A stretch of DNA of 50,936 bases, taken from CAYVTV01 sp964526475 (GTDB lineage: Bacteria; Bacteroidota; Bacteroidia; Bacteroidales; GCA-2748055). The translations under genes and the position numbers were made by a program. The notes beneath the pieces were generated by a model. It searched no databases. It saw nothing but the letters and a program-made list of their open reading frames with translations, and was not told the DNA's origin. Location: positions 1 through 50,936 of the forward strand of contig CAZGKF010000017.1 of assembly GCA_964526475.1 (NCBI GenBank), written 5' to 3'. Below are positions 44,000-50,936 of this stretch, one piece after another; positions within the stretch are counted from its first letter, which is position 1; each line of letters starts with the position of its first letter.

Positions 44000-44569
44000 T
44001 CATTTAATTTCCTTATATTCAGGGCTTTCTTTTATTTTCAAAATAAGGAATTCTTTACAGAAATGTTTCCTTTTACTTATATAATTTTCACTTTTAAATC
44101 CCATTTTATCCGCTATTTCTCTTTGTGAGAGTCCGCTATTTGTTAGTTTGATGATCTGCTGGCAATCGGGAGGTAACTCAAGAAAAACTTTCTGGTATAG
44201 CGCATACCTCAGATCGTTTTCATTAAAAGGGTCTGGCTCTTCAAAATGGATATAGGAATGATTTTCCACAAGCCGTATATGGGGATCACCTTTGATATTC
44301 CTCATATGTTTAAGCCATAAAAGGCGTGCAATGGAAAAAACATAAGTCGAAAAAGCGCAAGTCATCTTAAAACCCGGGGTTTTACGAATATTTCTGAAAA
44401 CAATTATTATTGTTTCCTGAAAAATATCCTTTGCATCTTCTTCACTACCTTTATTATTTAGAATAAATTTCTGCACGTGAGGGAAACTGCATCTATAAAG
44501 ATGTTTCAGGACAGTAGTATCACGCTGTCTGATGCCTTCAATGATTTGCTCAACTGTAAAACGATTCAC
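44000..44569 (-). CDS. ECF-type sigma-70 factor
   Basis: A 189-residue extracytoplasmic-function sigma factor. Region 2 (about 10-85) has FILNNKGSEEDAKDIFQETIIIVFRNI (core and -10 binding) and AFSTYVFSIARLLWLKHMR. Region 4 (about 125-180) has FLELPPDCQQIIKLTNSGLSQREIADKMGF, the helix-turn-helix for -35 recognition. It converges on the CHAT gene with only 3 bases between stop codons. The anti-sigma-like protein encoded at 39730-40467 is the nearest candidate partner, although not adjacent. The target promoters are unknown; the CHAT and peptide genes are natural candidates. Confidence 0.9.
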   Translation of the reverse strand: MNRFTVEQIIEGIRQRDTTVLKHLYRCSFPHVQKFILNNKGSEEDAKDIFQETIIIVFRNIRKTPGFKMTCAFSTYVFSIARLLWLKHMRNIKGDPHIRLVENHSYIHFEEPDPFNENDLRYALYQKVFLELPPDCQQIIKLTNSGLSQREIADKMGFKSENYISKRKHFCKEFLILKIKESPEYKEIK

Positions 44570-44736
44570 TTCAACAGCCAGATTTTTTCAAAACTATAAA
44601 AAAAACAATTCAGAATACCCCAAAAAGATTTGCTGTTCATCAAAAATAGCATATCCGCCCCAAGATACATTAAAAAAACTGCCTGCATAACAAAACGGGA
44701 AAGGGATACAGGAATTTGACAGAAAATGCGAGCTAA

Positions 44737-46014
44737 TTATTCACTATAGAATCTTATCATATTTTCAATTGCACGTTTGCATACCCGGCAAAACTCATCT
44801 GCCGAATTGCTTTTCATCCTGCAATTTATTTCCGGGCGGAATATTCCTCTGGCAACATATCCCCCACCCTCAAAAACTCCTGTAACATCAGAGTATTTGT
44901 CTTCATTGGGTGTTGGAACAGGAATTCCCGGGAGAACCATGTCTTCCCATTTTTTTCTGAATTCCTTTAAGGTAGTTAAATTTGGCTCCCACGGCTCATA
45001 ATTCAGATTATAAAAACCCTCGTATGCTACATCCGAAGTATAGTATTCATCACCAAGCCCGGCAAAGGAATGACCAAATTCGTGAACCAAAACGCCTGGG
45101 GTAGCTGGATTATTACTGCTTGTAATACTGTAGGAATTAAAAATACCACCTCCACCGTATTTGTCTGAATTGACGAGTATCAGAATCTGGTCATATGGTA
45201 CACAGGCAACAATATCATTAATTTTCCAGTATTCGGAAGTTGTCAGATATCTTTCACTCCCGAATGTGTGAAATCTGCTGTCAGCAATTGTGCTCCTCCA
45301 AACACCTTCACCCGGGATATCTGTGCCTGATTCTAAACTATGTGAATGTATAAGACTTACATTGAATCTGTTCTTAAAAGTTGAAAATGGCTCAACCGAA
45401 AAAAAATATTCCATAATATCTTTGGCATCTTTTCGAAATTTTTTCATTTCTTTTTTTGTATAGCCTTCTGCAATAATCGCAATATCGATCATCTTATCAG
45501 GACTACCATATTCCTGTAAAACAGAGTATTTGTATTTACATGAATTTATCTTTTCAATCTGTGGATTTTCGGGGTCAATGCTTATTGAAAATATCTTATC
45601 CAGTGAATGATTGCTCCTTCTAATAAAAATATCAAGGTTTACAGTACTTACAGGATATGGGAACCTTAAAGAATTAGGAAATGCCTTATAGTAATTTTCT
45701 GCTTCTGATGTGGTCTGCCATTCTCTGAAAAGAGTACAGAATCCCCTGGAATACAATAGCTTGCCAGAATCAGCATTTCTTATTTCAAAAATATAGTCCC
45801 CGTATTCAAATGTATCAATAAGCTTATTTCTTGAACCTCCCCAGAAGGGTTCGTGTATTATTTTAGAAAGAAAAACCTGTGTATTCTTTTTATCTCCTGC
45901 CAAAATATAATCAACCCTCATTGTTCCTGAAGAAAACCAGGTGTCAAAATCTTCTGCATAGATATTCAGAAGACCAAACAGGATAATGCTTAAAGATATA
46001 ATCAGTCTGTTCAT
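44737..46014 (-). CDS. Secreted M64 family metallopeptidase
   Basis: A 425-residue secreted zinc peptidase of the IgA-peptidase-like M64 family. It has a signal peptide (about 1-20, ending NIYAED), an N-terminal M64_N beta domain (about 25-150), and a catalytic domain with IDIAIIAEGYTKKEMKKF and the zinc site HEFGHSFAGLGDEY (near residue 310). C-terminal Cys residues (CRMKSN, CRVCKRAIE) may form disulfides. Family members cleave glycoproteins including immunoglobulin A in some host-associated species; a free-living role in protein degradation is equally possible. It lies 167 bases upstream of the ECF sigma gene on the same strand, but no operon link is evident. Confidence 0.9.
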   Translation of the reverse strand: MNRLIISLSIILFGLLNIYAEDFDTWFSSGTMRVDYILAGDKKNTQVFLSKIIHEPFWGGSRNKLIDTFEYGDYIFEIRNADSGKLLYSRGFCTLFREWQTTSEAENYYKAFPNSLRFPYPVSTVNLDIFIRRSNHSLDKIFSISIDPENPQIEKINSCKYKYSVLQEYGSPDKMIDIAIIAEGYTKKEMKKFRKDAKDIMEYFFSVEPFSTFKNRFNVSLIHSHSLESGTDIPGEGVWRSTIADSRFHTFGSERYLTTSEYWKINDIVACVPYDQILILVNSDKYGGGGIFNSYSITSSNNPATPGVLVHEFGHSFAGLGDEYYTSDVAYEGFYNLNYEPWEPNLTTLKEFRKKWEDMVLPGIPVPTPNEDKYSDVTGVFEGGGYVARGIFRPEINCRMKSNSADEFCRVCKRAIENMIRFYSE

Positions 46015-46215
46015 TCCATCTTTTTATTAAAATAGATAAAAGTAGAATATAATGGTTAAAATACAAAAAGACAAAGCGGTCTTTGAAGTAAAGTAAATCA
46101 CCGCCGGGAGGCTTTGCTTTGCAGGCCTTCGCCAGGTTCTTCATTTTTTGACAAGTTGAGAGTATCTGTGAAACTTACATTGTTTATTTAAAAGTTTTTT
46201 TTGGATTTTAGATTA

Positions 46216-46244
46216 ATTATTCTAAGAAATCATTTAGGAATAAT
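46216..46244. promoter_or_regulatory. Dyad upstream of the Lrp-type regulator
   Basis: attattc (46216-46222) and gaataat (46238-46244) form a perfect 7-base inverted repeat with a 15-base spacer, in very AT-rich DNA 57 bases before the lrp-like ATG. It is a plausible autoregulatory Lrp site. Confidence 0.35.
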
Positions 46245-46300
46245 AGGGATTAATTAATAAATTTACATTTTAATAACAATTTGTAACACTAAATAATCCC

Positions 46301-46777
46301 ATGGAAGAAACTCTGCCTATTGACAATCTGGACCGTAAGATATTGGCTTTGATCACATCCAATGCCAGGATTCCCTACCTTGAGGTAGCCAGAGAGTGTA
46401 ATGTTTCAGGGGCTGCAATTCATCAGCGGATACAAAAGCTGATAAAGCTGGGTGTAATCACTGGCTCTGAGTTCATTATTGCGCCTAAAAAAGTTGGTTA
46501 TCATACATGTGCATATATTGGGATATATCTTGAAAGTGCGCATTTGTATCCCGAAGTAGTTGAGAAACTGAAAAAAATACCTGAGATTACACAATGTCAT
46601 TATACCACTGGGGTATATTCCATCTTCATTAAGATTTACACAAAGAACAATGAGGACCTGAAACATGTGCTTGTGGAAAAGCTTCAGCGCATTCCCGGGA
46701 TAGCAAGAACTGAAACATTCATTTCGCTTGAAGAAGCTTTTAACAGGCAGCTTCCGTTAATCAGAAAGGAGGATTAG
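46301..46777 (+). CDS. Lrp/AsnC family transcriptional regulator
   Basis: A 158-residue regulator. An N-terminal helix-turn-helix (about 8-55, LDRKILALITSNARIPYLEVARECNVSGAAIHQRIQKL) is followed by an AsnC/RAM ligand-binding domain (about 70-150, CAYIGIYLESAHLYPEVVEKLKKIPEI and YSIFIKIYTKNNEDL). Such proteins form octamers and respond to amino acids. No target operon adjoins it; the neighbour rlmB runs convergently and the two reading frames overlap by 17 bases at their ends. Confidence 0.95.
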   Translation: MEETLPIDNLDRKILALITSNARIPYLEVARECNVSGAAIHQRIQKLIKLGVITGSEFIIAPKKVGYHTCAYIGIYLESAHLYPEVVEKLKKIPEITQCHYTTGVYSIFIKIYTKNNEDLKHVLVEKLQRIPGIARTETFISLEEAFNRQLPLIRKED

Positions 46778-47519
46778 GCTTTAAGAGTTTTTGTCTGAGA
46801 ATCTCATACAGGACTACGGTTGTAGCAGATGAAACGTTCAGTGATCCGATTTTACCTGTCATAGGTATCATTAAAAGCTCATCGGAGATTTTGAGCAATG
46901 AAGCAGAGATTCCTGTCTCTTCCGATCCAATGATTACCGCCAGGGGGCCTGTAAGATCAGCACTAAATAGCATGTTGGATGCTTTTTCAGTTGCAGCGAC
47001 TACTTTCAGTCCGGAATTTTTTAGAAACCTGACTGCGGGAATAAGTGAGGGCACGCGAGAAACAGGTATTTTCAGCAATGCTCCGGCAGAAGTCTTCACC
47101 GCATCGGCATTTATCCGTGCATTTCCTTTTTCCGGCAGAAGGATTCCGGTAACTCCCATAGATTCAGCACTCCGGGCAATCGCTCCAAAATTTCTCACAT
47201 CTGAAACCTGGTCAAGTATCAGAATTATTGGATCTTTCCCTTCATTAAAACATCTGATTACTATTTCTTCAATAGGGAAATAAGATATCGGTGAGATAAA
47301 AGCTAATACGCCCTGATGATTTTTCCGGGTATATTTGTGAATCTTTTCAACAGGCACGTATTGAAAAGGAATTCCGCGTTCTCTGATCAAGGAGAACAGT
47401 TCATTTATTATATTCCCTTCAGGTTTCCTGACAAGGAATACCTTCTCCATTTCTTTTCCTGTTCTTATGGCCTCGATAACTGCCCTTATACCAAAAATAT
47501 AGTCCTGTTCTTTTACCAT
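46761..47519 (-). CDS. rlmB: 23S rRNA (guanosine-2'-O-)-methyltransferase RlmB-like (SpoU family)
   Basis: A 252-residue SpoU-family trefoil-knot methyltransferase. An N-terminal L30-like RNA-binding domain (about 1-80, DYIFGIRAVIEAIRTG and GIPFQYVPVEKIHKYT) precedes the catalytic domain: LDQVSDVRNFGAIARSAESMGVTGIL (motif 1), AVIIGSEETGIS (motif 2) and IPMTGKIGSLNVSSATTVVLYEILRQ (motif 3). The family methylates the 2'-OH of G2251 in 23S rRNA. It is directly after the GWxTD gene (stop and start adjacent), so the two are cotranscribed. Confidence 0.9.
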   Translation of the reverse strand: MVKEQDYIFGIRAVIEAIRTGKEMEKVFLVRKPEGNIINELFSLIRERGIPFQYVPVEKIHKYTRKNHQGVLAFISPISYFPIEEIVIRCFNEGKDPIILILDQVSDVRNFGAIARSAESMGVTGILLPEKGNARINADAVKTSAGALLKIPVSRVPSLIPAVRFLKNSGLKVVAATEKASNMLFSADLTGPLAVIIGSEETGISASLLKISDELLMIPMTGKIGSLNVSSATTVVLYEILRQKLLKPNPPF

Positions 47520-48806
47520 TTAATTATAACTGGAATAAATCCTTCCTTTTCGCCAGGACTGAACAGCTGTTCTCCAGTAAGGGCTTGAACCAACATCTCT
47601 TATGGCCTTATAATCCATATTTGTAAAGATATTCTCCTTTCTTTCAAAAACAAATTCAACAGGCTGCGTAGTCTTTCCTGTCAGATATGTCCATTTCTCC
47701 GATCCGGTTTTAATATCAATCAAATTCGGAACACCAAAAATTATATAGATCATCCCGCGGTCTGTTTTCCATCCTTCTTTAAAGGAGGTGAAATATAAAT
47801 TTGCTAAATGTACCCTGTTATAAAAAACACGGATCAGTTCACGTGCTGCATCAGGATTAGCAGATATCCCCAGCCAGAAATTATCTACTGCCAGTTTCCT
47901 GTTCTGGTGCATACGCAAATCCCTGAATTCAACTGTTGATGTAAGATAAACAAGAGGGCCAAGCATATCATCCGCGCTTCTGATATAAGGGAAATTCTCT
48001 CCGAAATTCATAAGAGTCAATCCTTCTTTCTTAGTCTTGTTTACCCTGAAAATATAAGCGCCAGGCAATTCCAGTTCATAGATAACGGAGTCGGAATGTG
48101 CATATGACCAGGAAGTGTCGGGAAAAGATTTTAACGGAGTCTCGGGAGCACTCGAAAAGACCGGTCTGGGAAGAGTCCCATCCGGATGATAATAATCAAC
48201 ATACAGGGAGTCATATCCAAGACGATTAAATTCAATTCTGAAAAGTTCTCCCTTAGTAAGAATATTCTTAAAAGCCAATATTCCGGTTTTTGCTTTATTG
48301 ACCTTATAATTCTGAGCTGTAAATCTTGTTGTTTTATCTACAATCAGAGAAGTCTGATTACTGGTTTTTCTCATTTCATCCATTACAGATACCCTGATGG
48401 TGTATTTATTCCCTATAAAAGCTTTCAGGGGGAGTCCTGTAAAAAAACTATTTTTACCTTCCTCACGAACCAGGGTTCTGACGATACTGGCAGAATCTGC
48501 CAGAACACCCTCATCTGAAGGATCACTGATCTTTTTCAGTTCATAAGAAAAACGCACTCTTGCACGATAATCGAGGTCAGGATTAACCAGACTAAAAAGC
48601 AGCTCTGAAAGATAAACGCGTATGTAAAGTACAGAAATACTATCATTTACATGATGAATCATATAATCAGGGTGCAAGGAAGAACCTCCGGGATAATAAA
48701 CCTGTGCAAAATCTTTTTCTCCCGGGGTCTTTACAGGAGGCTGCTGGCAAGTTGTCATTAGTATAAATAACAGAATACCAGGTAATATGTATTTAAAATA
48801 TTTCAT
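47520..48806 (-). CDS. GWxTD domain-containing lipoprotein
   Basis: A 428-residue protein. The start at 48806 is chosen because it yields a lipoprotein signal (MKYFKYILPGILLFILMTTCQQ, with Cys at about 18); an upstream ATG at 48899 adds residues unlike a signal. The C-terminal GWxTD domain is clear: LIRVFYNRVHLANLYFTSF, then EGWKTDRGMIYIIFGVP and EKWTYLTG, ending WRKGRIY. The N-terminal half is beta-rich. GWxTD proteins are widespread in Bacteroidetes but of unknown function. Anchored to the outer or inner membrane, it precedes rlmB with no gap. Confidence 0.85.
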   Translation of the reverse strand: MKYFKYILPGILLFILMTTCQQPPVKTPGEKDFAQVYYPGGSSLHPDYMIHHVNDSISVLYIRVYLSELLFSLVNPDLDYRARVRFSYELKKISDPSDEGVLADSASIVRTLVREEGKNSFFTGLPLKAFIGNKYTIRVSVMDEMRKTSNQTSLIVDKTTRFTAQNYKVNKAKTGILAFKNILTKGELFRIEFNRLGYDSLYVDYYHPDGTLPRPVFSSAPETPLKSFPDTSWSYAHSDSVIYELELPGAYIFRVNKTKKEGLTLMNFGENFPYIRSADDMLGPLVYLTSTVEFRDLRMHQNRKLAVDNFWLGISANPDAARELIRVFYNRVHLANLYFTSFKEGWKTDRGMIYIIFGVPNLIDIKTGSEKWTYLTGKTTQPVEFVFERKENIFTNMDYKAIRDVGSSPYWRTAVQSWRKGRIYSSYN

Positions 48807-48837
48807 AATATATCCGCCGTTATAAAGATAAGCATAA

Positions 48838-50772
48838 TTACTGGATGAGATTTTCATAATTCTCATGTAATATTTCCCATTCATATAATAATTGATCATG
48901 TCTGGTTTTCAGTTGATTGTACTTTATAAACAAATTCTCTTCAGAGAAGTTCTCCGGATTTATCATCTGAATCTCCAATTCCTTTATTTTTCTCTCTATT
49001 TCCTCAATAAGTTTTTCAACTTTATCAAGATCACTCTTTGCTTTTCTTATTTTCTTTGCATTATCCCGGCGAAGTAAATAATCCGATTTGTTATCTTTTG
49101 TTTTTTTTATGTCTGAATTATTTTTCTCTTCATTGTGTTTCTTTCTTTCCAACTCTCTGAGATTGTCAAGTTTTTTCTTTTCAAGAAAATCAAAAATACC
49201 ACCAAGATGCTCTCTCACATCATGATTTCTAAATTCAAAAACTTTTTCAATAAGTCCATCAAGAAACTCCCTGTCGTGTGATACTACAATCAATGTCCCA
49301 TCAAATTCAAGAAGTGCGGATTTCAATATATCCTTAGACCTCATATCAAGATGATTGGTAGGCTCATCAAGAACCAGCAAATTAAATGGTTGCAGCAACA
49401 TTCTTGCCAAAGACAAACGTGAACGCTCGCCTCCGGAAAGGACTTTTACCTTCTTGTCAATATCATCTCCACTGAAAAGGAATGCCCCCAGTATCCCCCT
49501 TATCTTCGTCCGTACATCTCCAACAGCAGCCGAATCAATTGTTTCAAGAACCGTCATATTGCCATCTAAAAGCTCATCCTGGTTTTGTGCAAAATAACCA
49601 ATTTTAACGTTTTCTCCTTTTTTAAGTTTACCAACATAATCGAGTTCCCCGATAATAATTTTGGCAAGCGTGGTTTTCCCCTCACCATTTCTGCCAACAA
49701 AAGCGACTTTCTCACCGCGTTCTATTACGATGTTTATTTTCTCAAGTACTGCTTTTTTTTCATACGATTTTGATAAGTTTTCAGCTTCGATTACAATTTT
49801 TGAAGATCTTGGGGAGGGAGGAAATTTAATATTTAAAAAGCCAGAGTCCTCTTCTTCGACCTGAATCCTGTCCAGTTTACTTAAATGTTTAATTCGTGAC
49901 TGTACCTGAACTGCTTTTGTGGCTTTATACCTGAAGCGGCTGATAAATTTTTCCGTATCGCTTATCATTTTTTGCTGGTTCCGGAAAGCTGCCATTTGTT
50001 GTAGCATCCGCTCCTCTTTAAGTTCTGTATATTTTGAAAAAGGAACTTTATAATCATACAATTTCCCCTGCCTCAATTCAACAGTCCGGTAAGTTAAATT
50101 ATCAAGAAACACCCTGTCGTGTGAGATAAGAATTATTCCTCCCTGAAAGTCTTTCAGGAAAGATTCCACCCATTCGATCGATTCAATATCCAGGTGATTT
50201 GTAGGTTCATCCAGAAGAAGAAAATCCGGATTCTGGAGAAGCAGTTTTGCAAGTTCAATCCTCATTCTCCAGCCCCCACTAAATTCTGAAGTTGATCTGT
50301 CAAGATCAGAACTTCTGAACCCCAATCCGGTAAGTGTTCGTTCAACATCAGCATGTATACTTTTCCCTCCTGCAATAATCAACTTATCATTCAAATGATG
50401 AAATTTTTCTATAAGTTTAATATATGAAGAAGATTCAAAATCCTCCCTCTGTGAAAGACTCTTACCAATTTTATCTATCTCTTTCTCAATTCCAATTATC
50501 TCATCAAAAGCAGAGAGCGCTTCATCATACACATTTTTACCATCGACATGCCTCATTTGCTGGGGAAGATAAGCGATTTTCTGTCCGCTGGTACGAATAA
50601 CACTCCCTGACGAAGGTTCCTGCATTCCTGTAATTATCCTGAGTAATGTAGTTTTCCCGGCACCATTTCTTCCTACAAGCCCTATTCTTTCCTTATCATT
50701 TATCATAAGGGAAAATGAATCGAACAGCTTGTCACCTCCAAATCTCAGACTAATATTTTCCAGCGAAATCAT
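48838..50772 (-). CDS. ABC-F type ATPase (Uup/YdiF group)
   Basis: A 644-residue soluble protein with two ABC ATPase domains and no membrane segment. ABC-F proteins act on the ribosome in translation rather than transport. First domain: Walker A GRNGAGKTT, signature SGGWRMRIELAK, Walker B FLLLDEPTNHLD. Second domain: GRNGEGKTT, LSGGERSRLSLARMLL, LLVLDEPTNHLD. The linker between them contains the basic region FRYKATKAVQVQSRIKHL. A C-terminal coiled coil (about 550-644) is typical of Uup/YdiF. The start at 50772 (MISLENISLRFGG) matches the family; the longer frame adds 42 hydrophobic residues from non-coding DNA. It lies upstream of the GWxTD gene, 31 bases away. Confidence 0.95.
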   Translation of the reverse strand: MISLENISLRFGGDKLFDSFSLMINDKERIGLVGRNGAGKTTLLRIITGMQEPSSGSVIRTSGQKIAYLPQQMRHVDGKNVYDEALSAFDEIIGIEKEIDKIGKSLSQREDFESSSYIKLIEKFHHLNDKLIIAGGKSIHADVERTLTGLGFRSSDLDRSTSEFSGGWRMRIELAKLLLQNPDFLLLDEPTNHLDIESIEWVESFLKDFQGGIILISHDRVFLDNLTYRTVELRQGKLYDYKVPFSKYTELKEERMLQQMAAFRNQQKMISDTEKFISRFRYKATKAVQVQSRIKHLSKLDRIQVEEEDSGFLNIKFPPSPRSSKIVIEAENLSKSYEKKAVLEKINIVIERGEKVAFVGRNGEGKTTLAKIIIGELDYVGKLKKGENVKIGYFAQNQDELLDGNMTVLETIDSAAVGDVRTKIRGILGAFLFSGDDIDKKVKVLSGGERSRLSLARMLLQPFNLLVLDEPTNHLDMRSKDILKSALLEFDGTLIVVSHDREFLDGLIEKVFEFRNHDVREHLGGIFDFLEKKKLDNLRELERKKHNEEKNNSDIKKTKDNKSDYLLRRDNAKKIRKAKSDLDKVEKLIEEIERKIKELEIQMINPENFSEENLFIKYNQLKTRHDQLLYEWEILHENYENLIQ

Positions 50773-50936
50773 AGAAAGTTTCAATAAGGAACTTAAGAAA
50801 AAAAATATATTTAACAGTAATTTTTTAAAATTTTGTAAAATAACTACTATTGTAATTAATATCCTAACGTGGACAAGCCAGAACCAAACAAATAACAAAT
50901 CTCAAAATACAAATAACAAATAAATTTCAATCAACA

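Noticed and set aside
46079..46145. GC-rich imperfect palindrome between the M64 and Lrp genes
   Set aside because: Only about four base pairs form a consistent stem, with no T run. It is perhaps a repeat relic, but not supportable as a terminator.
46891..47283. 130-codon + strand ORF opposite rlmB
   Set aside because: Antisense shadow of an intact conserved methyltransferase gene; no independent support.
1..50936. CRISPR arrays, tRNA/rRNA genes, replication origin
   Set aside because: No regularly spaced repeats, cloverleaf or rRNA-like sequence was seen. gyrB alone does not mark an origin, and dnaA or DnaA-box clusters were not seen.

Overview
The window looks like a chromosomal contig from a Bacteroidetes bacterium, most likely the Bacteroidales/Marinilabiliales side and probably a draft or metagenome-derived assembly, because one run of exactly 100 Ns interrupts a gene. 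The taxonomic reading rests on low GC, few Shine-Dalgarno sequences, promoters of the TTTG / TAnnTTTG type, and phylum-typical families: a GWxTD protein, a DUF3127 SSB-like protein, stand-alone MnmD, the DAHP synthase-chorismate mutase fusion, a DUF7033-type deacetylase and a Bacteroidetes-type tyrosine recombinase. No rRNA, tRNA, CRISPR array or intact insertion sequence was seen.

Layout. 0-4 kb: a HlyD-type membrane fusion protein and gyrB. 4-4.8 kb: a hicAB toxin-antitoxin pair between short inverted repeats. 4.8-9.7 kb: an outer-membrane barrel protein and a large TPR protein. 9.8-17.6 kb: ftsE, then a leftward operon of mutS2, two polysaccharide deacetylases and two GNAT-like transferases. 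17.9-27 kb: rightward genes tex, a DhaL-DegV fusion, a DUF1295 membrane protein, a BamA/TamA-like protein, a peroxiredoxin and tilS. 27-32.8 kb: a compact leftward aromatic operon in the order pheA, DAHP synthase/chorismate mutase, aroB, aroD, aroC, tyrA. 33-38.7 kb: a methyltransferase, nth, a secreted MORN/YwqK-like protein, a catalytically degenerate recombinase, mnmD, an FKBP isomerase and the DUF3127 protein. 38.8-46 kb: a signalling/protease island. 46.3-50.8 kb: an Lrp regulator, rlmB, a GWxTD lipoprotein and an ABC-F ATPase.

There are two main discoveries. First, upstream of pheA lies what reads as a complete ribosome-mediated attenuator: a promoter, a 22-codon leader ORF with 8 Phe and 3 Tyr codons, a segment directly after its stop codon that can pair with the 5' arm of a GC-rich terminator, and then the terminator with its T run. 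It would couple the whole Phe/Tyr operon to charging of tRNA-Phe and tRNA-Tyr. Second, at 38.8-44.6 kb a previously unlisted 52-residue peptide gene with a GGG motif (double-glycine leader type) lies divergent to a secreted, membrane-anchored TPR-CHAT (caspase-like) protein. It is surrounded by an ECF sigma factor, an anti-sigma-like membrane protein with periplasmic TPRs, and a soluble histidine kinase. The arrangement suggests an envelope protease/peptide signalling system, but its function is inference.
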